Below are positions 1 to 9,553 of a stretch of DNA of 64,000 nt, piece after piece (position 1 is the stretch's first letter; each line of letters starts with the position of its first letter). This DNA comes from Micromonospora saelicesensis (lineage in GTDB: Bacteria > Actinomycetota > Actinomycetes > Mycobacteriales > Micromonosporaceae), in NCBI RefSeq assembly GCF_900091575.1, contig NZ_FMCR01000004.1:186001-250000 (forward strand), given 5' to 3'. The notes beneath the pieces were generated by a model, which saw only the letters and a list, made by a program, of their open reading frames with translations, did no database searches and had not been told where the DNA came from. The translations under genes and the position numbers were made by a program.

Positions 1-2035
1 CCGCTGCGGTGGCGTCAGTCGATGGCAAGCCGTTGACCGGCGCGGCCGGTGGGGGCGGCTCGACGGGTGACGGACCGGGCTCGGGTGTCGCCGGCCGGAG
101 CCGGAACGGTGCGGTCGGTCGGACGTCGGGCCGGGACCGGCCGGGCGTCTCGCCTCCATCGCCCCGGCCGGCGCTGGCCGCCCGGCTGGCCGGCCATGAC
201 GGGCGTTCTACCGGGGTGGCCGGGAGCCGGCCCTCGGACCAGTCCGGCCGCTCGGCCCGGGAACTGCTCGCAGTCGGCGAACCGCCGGTCCAGGACGAGC
301 GCTCGGCGACCAGCGAGGGGCCTGCCGGAGCCGGTGGCGTGTCGGTCAGCGTGGGAGGTGGCCCGGCCGGAGCCGGAGGCGGGCCGGCGGGTGCCGGAGG
401 TATCGCCTCGGCCGGTTCGGGCGGGTCGGCCGACGCCGGGCTGGAGGCCCACGAGGGCCGCGTCGGCGGGGAGCTGGCCGGTGCCGGATCGGCACCGGCG
501 GCCCAGGACGGTCGCGTCGACGCCGCGCTGGTCGCGGGTGGTTCGGACCCGCCGGCCCAGGACGGTCGTACCGGCGGCACACTGGTCGCCGCCTCGGACC
601 CGCCGGCCCAGGACGGCCGCACCGGCGGCACGCTGGTCGGCGTCGGATCGGACCCCCCGGCCCAGGAGGGCCGTGCGGGCGATGCGCTGGTGGGGTCGGG
701 ATCGGCGCCGCCAGCCCAGGACGGACGGTCGGGCCGGGGTCCGCCGGTCGCCCCGGACCCCGCCCAGGACGGACGGTCGGCGGGCGGGCCACTGGTCGGC
801 GTCGCACCACCCGCCCACGACGGACGGTCAGCCGGCGGACCACTGGTCGGCGTCGCACCACCCGCCCACGACGGACGCTCAGCGGGTGGTGCACTGGTCG
901 GTTTTGCGGGGCGTTCCGGGGTGGACTCGGATTCGCCCCGGCCGGGTTCGTACGCCCGGGGCGGATCGGCGCGCACCGGCTCGTACGGGCGGGGCACCTC
1001 GGCGCGCACCGGCTCGTACGGCTGGTGGGGTTCGCCGACCCAGTCCGGTGCCGATTCGTCCCGTGCTGTCGGGCCAGCCGGCTCGTCGTCCTGGCGGGAC
1101 CAGGGCGGGGCCCACCCGCCACCCCAGCTCGGGCGGTTCCAGCTCGGCCCCGACCAGTCGGGCTCGATGGCCGACGACTCCCCGGCCCGGTGCGTTTCGC
1201 CGGGACGGTGCGCGTCCCCGGCGCGATGCGTCTCTGCCGGCCGGGCACCCTCGGCAGCGCGACCGGGTTCGCCCTCGTCGGCGGACGCGGCCGGGCCCGG
1301 GGTGCGTCCCGAGGTCGCCGCGGGCTCGGGTGCGAGCGGGTCCCGCCAGTCGCGTGGCGCGGTCGGACTCTCGTCGGCGGCCAGCCGCTCGCCGGTCGGT
1401 GCGTGGAAACCGGGCGGCACCTCGAAACCCGACGCCGCGGTGCCGACGGGCGGCACCTGGACGGCCGGCGGGGCCGAGGTGGGCAACCCGGGCTCGGCCC
1501 AGCGGGCACGGTGCGCGGCGGCCGGATCGACGGTGGAGTGTGGGGCGGGGCCCGGGTCGGGCTCGACGGCACCCTGCTCCGTCGGCGGTGCGGGACGTTG
1601 GGCGGGCACCACGAGCCGGTCGCTGGCGGCCCCGGGGCGACCCTCGGCGGTCAGCCCGGGCGGGGCGCTCACCGGCGTGGTGCGTCCCGCGGGCGGTTCG
1701 AGACCGGGGTGGTGAACGCCGTTGACGTCGTCCGGGTGGTGCGCGCCGTTGACGTGGTGGCCGTTGGTGCGGGCCGGCGACTCGGGGTCGCCCGACCGCC
1801 CGACCAGCGGCGATGGCAGATCGCCGTGCCGTGTCGAGGAGGTCCGCCAGCCCGACGCGGGGTCGGGCTGCCAGCGCGGCGCCTCATCCCGGGCGTCCTC
1901 GCGGTCGGCGGCTCGGGGCCACCCACCCGCCGGAGGCGCCCACCCACTGACGGCACGGCTCGGGTCGTCGTGCTGACCCGCTCCGTCACCGTGCTCTCCC
2001 GGGGTGGCGGCTCCGGGTTGCCCTGTTTCACTCAC
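1..2035 (-). CDS. Long Pro/Ala/Gly-rich, probably disordered protein; C-terminus cut by window edge (possibly a DUF3152 protein)
   Basis: Reading leftward from a GTG at 2035, one minus-strand frame stays open to position 1 (about 678 codons). An AAGGAG ribosome site lies 6 nt before the GTG. The protein begins MSETGQPGAATPGEHG and is almost all Pro, Ala, Gly, Ser, Asp and Arg, with no membrane segment or enzyme motif in the visible part. Around 440-885 a motif of the form RPSWAGG-x-PTS-x-PP is repeated about nine times; looser copies (RSSWTGG, RPDWSEG, RPSWPAS) follow. Competing frames in this stretch are shadows. In mycobacteria the gene divergent from the TetR/DUF3107 pair encodes a DUF3152 protein (Rv3207c), so this may be the disordered N-terminal arm of that family. 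That domain would lie outside the window, so the identity is inference. Confidence 0.72.
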   Translation of the reverse strand, partial: MSETGQPGAATPGEHGDGAGQHDDPSRAVSGWAPPAGGWPRAADREDARDEAPRWQPDPASGWRTSSTRHGDLPSPLVGRSGDPESPARTNGHHVNGAHHPDDVNGVHHPGLEPPAGRTTPVSAPPGLTAEGRPGAASDRLVVPAQRPAPPTEQGAVEPDPGPAPHSTVDPAAAHRARWAEPGLPTSAPPAVQVPPVGTAASGFEVPPGFHAPTGERLAADESPTAPRDWRDPLAPEPAATSGRTPGPAASADEGEPGRAAEGARPAETHRAGDAHRPGETHRAGESSAIEPDWSGPSWNRPSWGGGWAPPWSRQDDEPAGPTARDESAPDWVGEPHQPYEPVRAEVPRPYEPVRADPPRAYEPGRGESESTPERPAKPTSAPPAERPSWAGGATPTSGPPADRPSWAGGATPTSGPPADRPSWAGSGATGGPRPDRPSWAGGADPDPTSASPARPSWAGGSDPTPTSVPPVRPSWAGGSEAATSVPPVRPSWAGGSEPPATSAASTRPSWAAGADPAPASSPPTRPSWASSPASADPPEPAEAIPPAPAGPPPAPAGPPPTLTDTPPAPAGPSLVAERSSWTGGSPTASSSRAERPDWSEGRLPATPVERPSWPASRAASAGRGDGGETPGRSRPDVRPTAPFRLRPATPEPGPSPVEPPPPAAPVNGLPSTDATAA
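440..885 (-). repeat. Tandem coding repeat, RPSWAGG-type motif, about nine copies
   Basis: Inside the Pro-rich gene, units of roughly 13-17 codons carry R-P-S-W-A followed by G/A/S-rich residues and a PTS-PP segment. The two units nearest 885 are almost identical in DNA (the same 40-50 bases recur around 780-830 and 830-890), showing recent duplication. The periodic Trp in an otherwise disordered chain is the conserved feature. Confidence 0.75.
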
Positions 2036-2184
2036 CGCGCGCTCCTTGGTCGCCCCCGCTGAGGCTACCGTGTGCCGAGAGTGGCGATAAGTTACAGCGG
2101 CGGGCCATTTCCACGACCGAGGTCACGGGCCTCGCCCGGTCTGGGGGGAAAATGCCGGCTCGTACGGAGAACTCGGAGGATCCC

Positions 2185-2823
2185 ATGACCGCTGCGGGGA
2201 ACGGTGCACAGACCGCTGGCCGGCCCACCCGCCTGCCCCGCTCCGCGCGTCGTAAGCAGCTTCTCGCTGCGGCGCAGGAGGTGTTCGTCGCGCAGGGCTA
2301 CCACGCCGCCGCGATGGACGACATCGCCGAGCGGGCCGGGGTCTCGAAGCCGGTGCTCTACCAACATTTTCCCGGAAAGATGGATCTCTACCTGGCGCTG
2401 CTCGACACGCACTGTGACGCCATCGTCGCTCAGGTGCAGGACGCGATGCGCGGTACCAGCGACAACAAGGAGCGGGTCAGCGCGTCGGTACGGGCGTACT
2501 TCGATTTCGTCGACCACGAGAGCGAGGCGTTCCGGCTCGTCTTCGAGTCGGATCTGCGCAACGACCCGGCCGTGCGGCAGCGGGTGGAGCGTGTCGAGCA
2601 GGGCTGCATCGCGGCGATCACCGACACCATCATCTCCGACACCGGGGTGAGCCGGGCGCACGCCGAACTGCTCGCCTCCGGGCTGGTCGGCGCGGCGGAG
2701 ACGGCCGCGCAGTTCTGGCTGGCCGGCGGCCGCCAGGTGCCGAAGGCCGAGGCCGAGGCGTTGGTGGCCGCGCTGTCGTGGCGGGGCATCGCGAGCTTCC
2801 CGCTGCAAGGTGAGTCAGCCTGA
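2185..2823 (+). CDS. TetR/AcrR family transcriptional regulator
   Basis: This 212-residue one-component regulator has the TetR N-terminal helix-turn-helix at residues 20-66, including AAMDDIAERAGVSKPVLYQHF. The C-terminal helical half (residues 75-205) should bind a ligand or mediate dimerisation. ATG 2185 is preferred over ATG 2152 because GGAGGA lies just upstream at 2175-2180. It is divergent from the Pro-rich gene and 64 nt upstream of DUF3107 on the same strand. The same TetR-DUF3107 pairing occurs in mycobacteria (Rv3208-Rv3208A), so it belongs to the conserved core rather than to a transported-drug locus. Its ligand is unknown. Confidence 0.9.
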   Translation: MTAAGNGAQTAGRPTRLPRSARRKQLLAAAQEVFVAQGYHAAAMDDIAERAGVSKPVLYQHFPGKMDLYLALLDTHCDAIVAQVQDAMRGTSDNKERVSASVRAYFDFVDHESEAFRLVFESDLRNDPAVRQRVERVEQGCIAAITDTIISDTGVSRAHAELLASGLVGAAETAAQFWLAGGRQVPKAEAEALVAALSWRGIASFPLQGESA

Positions 2824-2887
2824 CCGCCGGCCCCGTGATCGGATAGCCTTCGCAGGGCGGTTCTTTCGCCCCAGTTGAGGAGGCACA

Positions 2888-3115
2888 GTGGAGGTCAAGA
2901 TCGGCGTGCAGTACGCGCCACGCGAGCTGGTAGTGGACAGCGCGCAGTCGCCGGCCGAGATCGAGCAGATCGTGACCGACGCCTTCGCCGGCAACGGCGG
3001 CACGCTCTCCCTGACCGACGAGAAGGGCCGGCGGGTCATCGTTCCGGTCGAGAAGGTCGCCTACGTCGAGATCGCCGAGGCGTCGTCCCGGGCGGTCGGG
3101 TTCACCGTCCGCTGA
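2888..3115 (+). CDS. DUF3107 small protein (TB9.4/Rv3208A-like)
   Basis: A 75-residue acidic protein starting at GTG 2888, with TGAGGAGG just upstream. The sequence (MEVKIGVQYAPRELVVDS, then TLSLTDEKGRRVIVPVEKVAYVEI) fits DUF3107, an actinobacterial family without an established biochemical role. It shows alternating beta-strand-like segments and no Cys, signal or membrane segment. It follows the TetR gene, probably in the same transcript, and a hairpin at 3130-3160 ends the unit. Confidence 0.9.
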   Translation: MEVKIGVQYAPRELVVDSAQSPAEIEQIVTDAFAGNGGTLSLTDEKGRRVIVPVEKVAYVEIAEASSRAVGFTVR

Positions 3116-3129
3116 CCGGTCCGGCCATC

Positions 3130-3160
3130 GCGGCAGGTCGGCAATCGGCCCACCTGCCGC
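3130..3160. terminator. Hairpin between convergent DUF3107 and ferritin-like genes
   Basis: GCGGCAGGT at 3130-3138 pairs perfectly with ACCTGCCGC at 3152-3160 around a 13-nt loop. It lies between two converging 3' ends, so it may act in both directions. There is no U tract, as is common in high-GC actinobacteria. Confidence 0.6.
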
Positions 3161-3190
3161 AGGCCGGCGCCGGACGACCCGCCCGGGTGG

Positions 3191-3832
3191 TCAGTTGTTC
3201 AGCCCGGCGGCGGTCATCCGCGCGGTGTGCGCGGTGGTGAGCCTGCCGAACAGCCCCGGCACGTCGACCCGGCCGTCGCGTGCGATCAGCGCGGTGAGGG
3301 CGGCCCGCTCGGCGGCGACGCGGCCGGCCTGGGACAACGCCTCGCCGACCAGCCGGCGGGCCCACATCGAGAGTCGACCGGCCACCCGGGGGTCGTCGGC
3401 GACGGCCACCCGGATCTCCGCCCCGGCGAAATCCGCGTACCGGGAGTCGTGCAGGACGTCCAGCACCAGGGCCCGGTCCGGTTCCTCCAGCGCATCGGCG
3501 ATCTCGCGAACGAAGTCGTCGGTGATCGCGTCGCCCACGTACGCCTTGGTGACCACTTCCGCCCAGTCCCGTGGCTCGGTCGAATCGTGGTACGCCTGCA
3601 ACGGCTCGACATAGGGCGCCATCGCATCCTCCGGCGGTACGCCCAATGCGGTGAGCCGGTCGGCGAGGCGCCGGTAGTTGGCGATCTCGGCCGCGGCCAT
3701 CTCGTTCAGTGCGGCCCGGCGGCGCAGGTCAGGAGCGAGCCGGGCATCGCCCGCCATCCGCTCGAAGGCGAGCAGCTCACCGAAGGCGACCAGGCCTAGC
3801 AGGTCGGCGTACGCGGAACCGGAAGCGGACAC
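3191..3832 (-). CDS. Ferritin-like fold protein, MiaE_2-like (Rv3210c synteny)
   Basis: A helical protein with the ferritin-like pattern near its start (AYADLLGLVAFGELLAFER, then a helix with NEMAAAEIANYRRL) resembling the MiaE-like hydroxylase family. Only part of a di-iron ligand set is evident, so enzyme activity is not assured. The start is uncertain. GTG 3832 gives 213 residues; TTG 3931 extends the frame but adds sequence of non-coding character and lacks a good ribosome site. The in-frame residues VSDS at 3853 look like a typical N-terminus but the codon is GTA. It converges on DUF3107 and is divergent from rhlE, the same order as Rv3208A-Rv3210c-Rv3211. Confidence 0.82.
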   Translation of the reverse strand: MSASGSAYADLLGLVAFGELLAFERMAGDARLAPDLRRRAALNEMAAAEIANYRRLADRLTALGVPPEDAMAPYVEPLQAYHDSTEPRDWAEVVTKAYVGDAITDDFVREIADALEEPDRALVLDVLHDSRYADFAGAEIRVAVADDPRVAGRLSMWARRLVGEALSQAGRVAAERAALTALIARDGRVDVPGLFGRLTTAHTARMTAAGLNN

Positions 3833-4182
3833 GAGCGGCAGGCTATCGCTTACCGCCCCTCGCGCGTGTCCCGCGCACTTCGCACTCCAGCCCAACTCCG
3901 TGATCAAGGTGGAGGGGCAGGCGAGGCGCAATCCATGTGGCGTAGGTCACATTTGCTTGCCCCGCGTGGCGAGTGGCCGACTGGGAATCGCGACGGGGGC
4001 ATGCCTGTTCAGGTAACATGGAGCAGTTGCCGTGGGCGCCGATCTGATCGAAGCTCAGCCCGCGGCGCGCGTGCGGCCCGGTCCGGCTCGGCAATCTGCC
4101 GCCGACCGTGTGGCCCGCGTCATACCGAACGCGCCCTGAGGACATGACGGGCGCACCCACGAGAGGGCACCCCCACATCCAC
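3833..4182. other. 350-bp gap between divergent ferritin-like and rhlE genes
   Basis: No gene is supported here apart from possible N-terminal extensions of both neighbours (TTG 3931 on minus; ATG 4144 on plus). It must hold both promoters and probably an rhlE leader of about 100 nt or more. I saw no convincing hairpin or riboswitch. Confidence 0.5.
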
Positions 4183-5871
4183 ATGAGCGACCTGACTCAA
4201 GATTTGCTGGACGGCCAGGAACTGGCCCCCACCGCCCCGGTTCGACCGGAGGCCCCCACGTTCGCCGCACTCGGCGCCCGCGCCGAGACCGTCGAGGCCC
4301 TGGCCTCGGCCGGCATCACCCGCGCCTTCGCCATCCAGGAGTACGCGATCCCGATCGCGCTGCGCGGCGTCGACCTGATCGGTCAGGCGCCCACCGGCAC
4401 CGGCAAGACCCTCGGCTTCGGCGTACCGCTGCTCGACCGGGTCTTCGCCCCGGGCGAGGGCAGCGACGGCGTCCCCCAGGCGCTGGTCGTCGTCCCCACC
4501 CGCGAGTTGGGCATCCAGGTCGCCAAGGATCTGGCCGCCGCAGGCCGGACGCGTGGCGTCCGGGTGCTGCCGATCTACGGCGGCGTGGCGTACGAGCCGC
4601 AGATCGACGCGCTGCGCAAGGGCGTCGAGATCCTGGTCGGCACGCCCGGCCGACTGATGGACCTGCAGAAGCAGAAGCACCTCCGGCTCGACCGGGTGCA
4701 CGCACTCGTCCTCGACGAGGCCGACCGGATGCTCGACCTGGGCTTCCTCGACGACGTCGAGAAGATCCTGGCGATGCTTCCGGAAGACCGGCAGACGATG
4801 CTCTTCTCGGCCACCATGCCGGACCCGATCGTCACCCTGTCGCGGCGCTTCCTGCGCCAGCCGATGACGATTCACGCCGGGCACACCGCCGAGACCGGCC
4901 CGTCACCGCAGACGCAGCAGTTGGTCTACCGCACCCACTCGATGAACAAGGTCGAAGTGGTGGCGCGCATCCTCCAGGCGGAGGGGCGTGGGCTGACCAT
5001 GATCTTCACGCGTACCAAGCGGGCCGCCGACCGGGTCGCCGAGGACCTCGACTTCCGCGGGTTCGCGGTCGCCGCGGTGCACGGTGACCTCGGCCAGGGT
5101 GCCCGTGAGCGGGCTCTGCGGGCCTTCCGGGCCGGCAAGATCGACATCCTGGTCGCCACCGACGTGGCGGCCCGTGGGCTGGACGTCACCGGCGTCACCC
5201 ACGTCATCAACTACGACTGCCCGGAAGACCAGGACACCTACACCCACAGGATCGGTCGTACCGGCCGGGCGGGCGCGACGGGTGTCGCGGTGACCTTCGT
5301 CGACTGGGACGACATGCCGCGCTGGCGGATCATCGACAAGACCCTCGGTCTGGAGATGCCGGAGCCGCCGGAGACCTACCACACGTCGCCGCACCTCTAC
5401 ACCGACCTGCACATCCCCACCGAGGTCAGCGGCACTCTGCCCACGGCCGAGCGCACCCGGGCCGGGCTGTCCGCCGAGATCGAAGAGGATCTGGGTGGGA
5501 CGACCCGCTCCCGCCGGGGCGACAGCGGTGGTCGGGGCCCCCGACGCGGCGAGAGCCGTGGTGAGGGTCGCGGCGAGCGCCGTGGTCGGGGCGATGGCCG
5601 CCGCGACCGCTCCGACGCCGGCACGCCGGCCGTCGACGAGGCACCTGCGGCCGACGCCGCCGACGAAGGCACCCGTACCCCCCGCCGCCGGCGTCGCCGC
5701 CGGGCCGGCGAGGCGGTCGCGGCCGAGGCGACCGCGGTGATCTCCGCCGACGCCGGCCCCTCCGAGCCGGCCACCGCGTCCGACGGCGAGGCGGCCAAGC
5801 CGCGCCGCCGACGCCGACGCCGTGGTGGCGGTTCCGGTGCGGACACGCCGGCCGAGGCGACCGCGGACTGA
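4183..5871 (+). CDS. rhlE: DEAD-box ATP-dependent RNA helicase, RhlE type
   Basis: A 562-residue RNA helicase from ATG 4183 (MSDLTQDLLD). Visible motifs in order: Q motif with TFAALG and AIQ (27-52), Walker A APTGTGKT (69-76), PTRELG (105-110), TPGR (154-157), DEAD (178-181), SAT (209-211), and HRIGRTGRAG in the second RecA domain. Residues from about 430 form a low-complexity tail rich in Arg/Gly then Ala/Glu, with two runs of consecutive arginines (RRRRRRR type), typical of actinobacterial RhlE and suited to non-specific RNA binding. ATG 4144 is an alternative start. Likely role: rRNA/mRNA remodelling, often cold-linked in this family; that regulation is not visible here. Confidence 0.95.
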   Translation: MSDLTQDLLDGQELAPTAPVRPEAPTFAALGARAETVEALASAGITRAFAIQEYAIPIALRGVDLIGQAPTGTGKTLGFGVPLLDRVFAPGEGSDGVPQALVVVPTRELGIQVAKDLAAAGRTRGVRVLPIYGGVAYEPQIDALRKGVEILVGTPGRLMDLQKQKHLRLDRVHALVLDEADRMLDLGFLDDVEKILAMLPEDRQTMLFSATMPDPIVTLSRRFLRQPMTIHAGHTAETGPSPQTQQLVYRTHSMNKVEVVARILQAEGRGLTMIFTRTKRAADRVAEDLDFRGFAVAAVHGDLGQGARERALRAFRAGKIDILVATDVAARGLDVTGVTHVINYDCPEDQDTYTHRIGRTGRAGATGVAVTFVDWDDMPRWRIIDKTLGLEMPEPPETYHTSPHLYTDLHIPTEVSGTLPTAERTRAGLSAEIEEDLGGTTRSRRGDSGGRGPRRGESRGEGRGERRGRGDGRRDRSDAGTPAVDEAPAADAADEGTRTPRRRRRRRAGEAVAAEATAVISADAGPSEPATASDGEAAKPRRRRRRRGGGSGADTPAEATAD

Positions 5872-5887
5872 CCACCAGCCACACCTG

Positions 5888-5924
5888 ACATCCCCCGCAC
5901 CGCCTCGCGCGGCGCGGGGGATGT
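5888..5924 (+). terminator. rhlE terminator hairpin
   Basis: ACATCCCCCGC (5888-5898) pairs with GCGGGGGATGT (5914-5924), an 11-bp perfect stem 16 nt after the rhlE stop, before the methyltransferase gene. Confidence 0.8.
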
Positions 5925-5959
5925 TCCCTTCTCCCACCCCACCTGCCGAAGATGGAACG

Positions 5960-7114
5960 ATGCCGCAACCACTGGACGCCGCCCTGACCGAGGTTCGGGC
6001 GCTGCTGCTCGACCCCGCACTGACCCGGGCGGTCGCCGCCGGACGTCGACGCGGTCGCCGCCCCACCGTTGAGCGGGCCGAGCTGCGGCCGGTGCGGCTC
6101 AAGGCCGGGCCCCGGATGCAGATCACCACGTCCGACGGTGCTCGCCCCTACACCCGCAACCTCGCCTCCGGTCCGGAGGCCGCTGCGGCGATCGACGAAC
6201 TGCTCGCCGAGCCATTCGGCAACTGGCACGTCGAGACGGCCGAGGCGACCCTCCAACTGCGGGTGACCAAGTCCGGCGAGGCGCAGGTGCATCGGGCCGC
6301 GACGTCCCGTCCGGCGGCGACGCCCACCGGAAACGACCGGACGAAGGAATACCTGCTCGACCCCGGCGACCCGATCTTCGCGGAGATCGGCGGTTCGGCG
6401 GCCAAGCGCCGCCAGGTGGACGCGTTCCTGCGGGCCCTGGCCGCCACCCTGCCCGACGACCTGACCGGTCCGCTACGGGTGGTCGACCTGGGCTGCGGCA
6501 ACGCCTACCTGACGTTCGCCGCATACCGCTACCTGACGAGTCGGGGGCTCGACGTCCAGCTGGTCGGCGTGGACGTTCGGGAGGACCAGCGGCGGCGCAA
6601 CACCGAGCTGGCGCAGCGGCTGGGCTGGGCCGACCAGGTCAGCTTCGTGGCCGGGACGATCGCCGACGCCGTCGTCGACCCCGCCCCCGACCTGGTGCTG
6701 GCGCTGCACGCCTGCGACACCGCCACCGACGAGGCGCTGGCCCGGGCGGTGCGCTGGGAGGCCCGCTGGGTGCTGGCCGCGCCGTGCTGCCACCACGATC
6801 TGGCGAAGCAGCTCCGCGCCCACCCCACCCCGGCCCCGTACGAGCTGCTGACGCGGCAGGGCATCCTGCGGGAGCGCTTCGCCGACGTGCTCACCGACGC
6901 GCTGCGCGCCGGGCTGCTGCGGGCGCACGGGTACCGGACTGAGGTGGTGGAGTTCGTGGACTCGCAGCACACCCCACGTAACCTGCTGATCCGCGCCCGT
7001 CGTACCGGTGCCGAAGCGACCGAGCCACAGCGCGCGGAGTACCGCGAGCTGGTGGACCAGTGGCAGGTCACTCCCCGGCTGGATACCCTGCTGGCCATCG
7101 GAGAGACGCCCTAG
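5960..7114 (+). CDS. Class I SAM-dependent methyltransferase, Methyltransf_32-like
   Basis: 384 residues from ATG 5960. The N-terminal half (1-130) is an uncharacterised alpha/beta region. The C-terminal half has motif I VVDLGCGNAY (174-183), LVGVDVRE as motif II (201-208), LALHACDTATDEAL (248-260), and AAPCCHHDL (274-281). The LHACD/APCCHH pair is typical of Methyltransf_32 (METTL25/GSTCD-like) proteins, often suspected RNA methylases; the substrate is unknown. It follows rhlE on the same strand but behind a strong terminator, so it probably has its own promoter. Confidence 0.88.
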   Translation: MPQPLDAALTEVRALLLDPALTRAVAAGRRRGRRPTVERAELRPVRLKAGPRMQITTSDGARPYTRNLASGPEAAAAIDELLAEPFGNWHVETAEATLQLRVTKSGEAQVHRAATSRPAATPTGNDRTKEYLLDPGDPIFAEIGGSAAKRRQVDAFLRALAATLPDDLTGPLRVVDLGCGNAYLTFAAYRYLTSRGLDVQLVGVDVREDQRRRNTELAQRLGWADQVSFVAGTIADAVVDPAPDLVLALHACDTATDEALARAVRWEARWVLAAPCCHHDLAKQLRAHPTPAPYELLTRQGILRERFADVLTDALRAGLLRAHGYRTEVVEFVDSQHTPRNLLIRARRTGAEATEPQRAEYRELVDQWQVTPRLDTLLAIGETP

Positions 7115-7125
7115 TTCCTGGGTGG

Positions 7126-7566
7126 CTAGCGTCGGCGGTCCCGGCCACCGTTGCGCTCGCTGGCACCACGGTCGAGGACCGACACCCGGTCGGCGGCGGG
7201 CCGCTGGGCGGCCCACTCACCGTCGCCCGGTGCGGTCGGGAATGGCACGACCTTGCCCCCGGCCTCGGCGTTGCCGGCCGCCGCGAAGGCGTTCCAGGAG
7301 ATGTCGACCAGCAGCTTCTTCACCTCGGCGTGCCGGATGGCGGCGTTGTGTTGCAACGCCATCCGGGCGCCGAGCAGGACCGCGACGAGCGTGGTGGTGA
7401 TGGTGCCGGTGGCGGCCAGCACCTGGAGACCGGTCGCGGAGTCGGTGCGGAGCACCAGGACCAGCAACCAGATCCAGAACGCGGCGGCGAAGACGCCGGC
7501 CTTGGCGACGAAGAAGAGGCTCACCGCACCGGGCTGGTACGGCTGGGGGCGGCTCGATTCGGCCAT
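7126..7566 (-). CDS. Small two-helix membrane protein of unknown function
   Basis: 146 residues, ATG start with GAGGAG 6 nt upstream. Two hydrophobic helices (about residues 17-40 and 47-66) are followed by a hydrophilic tail from 70 on. I do not recognise a family. It converges with the methyltransferase gene with only 11 nt between stop codons and no obvious terminator, so read-through or antisense overlap is likely. Confidence 0.75.
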   Translation of the reverse strand: MAESSRPQPYQPGAVSLFFVAKAGVFAAAFWIWLLVLVLRTDSATGLQVLAATGTITTTLVAVLLGARMALQHNAAIRHAEVKKLLVDISWNAFAAAGNAEAGGKVVPFPTAPGDGEWAAQRPAADRVSVLDRGASERNGGRDRRR

Positions 7567-7813
7567 GGTGCTCCTCGGCGGTGGTCCGGTCGGAGGCGGC
7601 AGGCGACAGACGCGATGTCGGGACGGGCACCGAGCTTAGTGGAAGAACGATGAAGATCGCTCTATGCAATTTTCGTTCTGCACACACGCTTCCGGAGAAA
7701 GTCTCGTCCACGGGACAGTTTGTGCGGTCAGTCAATTGTTTCCGGCTCCGGGCGTACTACCCTCGGAAGGCGCATCGTCCCGGTGCTCCGGTGGGAGGGG
7801 AAGACACACAGGG

Positions 7814-8302
<489 letters not shown>

Positions 8303-8307
8303 GGGCG

Positions 8308-8370
8308 CGTTGATCATGGAGTTAGCGTCACGACACGCCGTGGCGGGAGGCGATAACTTCATGATCAACG
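8308..8370 (-). repeat. 63-nt hairpin repeat, copy 1 (between convergent genes)
   Basis: CGTTGATCATGgAGTTA (8308-8324) pairs with TAACTtCATGATCAACG (8354-8370), one mismatch in 17 bp. The reverse complement aligns without gaps to 14564-14626 (53 of 63 identical), including the apical block CACGGCGTGTCGTGAC. It separates the 3' ends of the HTH gene and the minus-strand secreted protein gene. Confidence 0.85.
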
Positions 8371-8391
8371 GAAGGCAGCGGAGGCCGCAGC

Positions 8392-9318
8392 CTAGGGGAC
8401 GGTCAGGGTGAACTCGGCGGTTCGGACTTCGGCGTTCACCTGGAAGTCGAGGTAGAGGCGGTAGCGGCCCGGGCCGGGGGTGGTCAGCCAGAACTTGATC
8501 TGACCGTCCACCAGCTCGGTCTCCGGGTGCACGTGCAGATAGCCGAGGTCGCCCTCGCGCAACGCCACCAGGTGCCCGTACGCCCCCAGGTACCGCTCCA
8601 GCGGGGCTGCACCGCCAGCACCGTCGACCCGGAAGGTCAGCGGCACTGTCGCCCCGACCTGCGGAGTGCCCTGGTAGCCGACGGTGAAGCCGTCCACGGT
8701 CGTCGACGCCGCAGGCCCCGGCAGTGGACGGGGCCGGTAGTCGCCGGGTGCCACCAGGTCCGTGCCGAGGGTCACCGCGGTCTGCGCGCCGTTGTCGGCG
8801 ACCACTGTGAAATCGGCGTACGCGCGCCAGAGGCCGGGCTGCCCGAGGGTCAACGGCACGGACCAGGTGCCGTCCGCCGCCATGCTCGGGTGCAGATGCT
8901 GGTAACCGGTCAGGTCCCGCCGGACGACGATGAGGTGCATCGGCTTGTCGTGCACGATGGCGAACCGGGTCACCGGCCGACGTTGCGCGTCGCGCACCTG
9001 GAAGCGGAGCTGACCGGGGCGACCCGCCGCGAACTCGGTGGCCAGGGGCGCCAGGGTGAACCCGGCCGAGCTGACCGCAAGACCGCCCGGCTCGGTGGCC
9101 GCACCCTGATCGGTGGCCGTGGCACTGCCGTGGTTGTGCGGCGCGACGCCCGGTGGGTCGGTGTGCTCGGCGGCCAACGACGGGCTGCCGGTGGCGGCGC
9201 CCGTGGTATTCAGCCGGCCGAGGCCGAAGCCGAGCAGCACCGCCAGCACCAACCCGCCGACGACCAGCGCCAGCCGGAGAGTGCTCCGGTCCGGCTCGGC
9301 GGGGCCCTGGTCAGCCAC
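8392..9318 (-). CDS. Membrane-anchored extracytoplasmic protein with His/Met-rich, metal-site-like repeats
   Basis: From GTG 9318 this gives 308 residues: a short cytoplasmic N-terminus, one hydrophobic segment (TLRLALVVGGLVLAVLLGF), a Ser/Thr/His linker, then two similar beta-rich domains. The first contains HDKPMHLIVVRRDLTGYQHLHP, the second YGHLVALREGDLGYLHVHPE; both have the H-x-HLI/V pattern and the Y-x-HLHP/HVHP pattern. This duplicated His/Met arrangement is common in secreted proteins linked to copper or heavy metals, but binding is inference. GTG 9381 would add an Arg-rich leader and is less likely. No metal transporter is adjacent. Confidence 0.75.
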   Translation of the reverse strand: MADQGPAEPDRSTLRLALVVGGLVLAVLLGFGLGRLNTTGAATGSPSLAAEHTDPPGVAPHNHGSATATDQGAATEPGGLAVSSAGFTLAPLATEFAAGRPGQLRFQVRDAQRRPVTRFAIVHDKPMHLIVVRRDLTGYQHLHPSMAADGTWSVPLTLGQPGLWRAYADFTVVADNGAQTAVTLGTDLVAPGDYRPRPLPGPAASTTVDGFTVGYQGTPQVGATVPLTFRVDGAGGAAPLERYLGAYGHLVALREGDLGYLHVHPETELVDGQIKFWLTTPGPGRYRLYLDFQVNAEVRTAEFTLTVP

Positions 9319-9553
9319 GGCCGACGCCCCGCGCCTGGCCGGCCTCGCCGCCAGCGGTCCTGCCCGCAACGGTGCGCGCACGGGTGACGGGCTGCTGGTC
9401 GGTCATGCCGCCCACGGTACCGCCGCGCCCGGCCGGGTCAGCCCGACGCCCGGACAGCGTGGCGACGGTCGCACTCGGCACCGCCCGGGAACTTTCCCAC
9501 CCGACCGGCGCAGACCGCGCCGCAGCGCCGAGGACCGGCGTGAGGGCAGCGGG

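Noticed and set aside
9..1725. Long plus-strand frames over the Pro-rich region
   Set aside because: They are Gly/Arg-rich shadow translations; the minus-strand frame from GTG 2035 has a ribosome site and clean repeat motifs.
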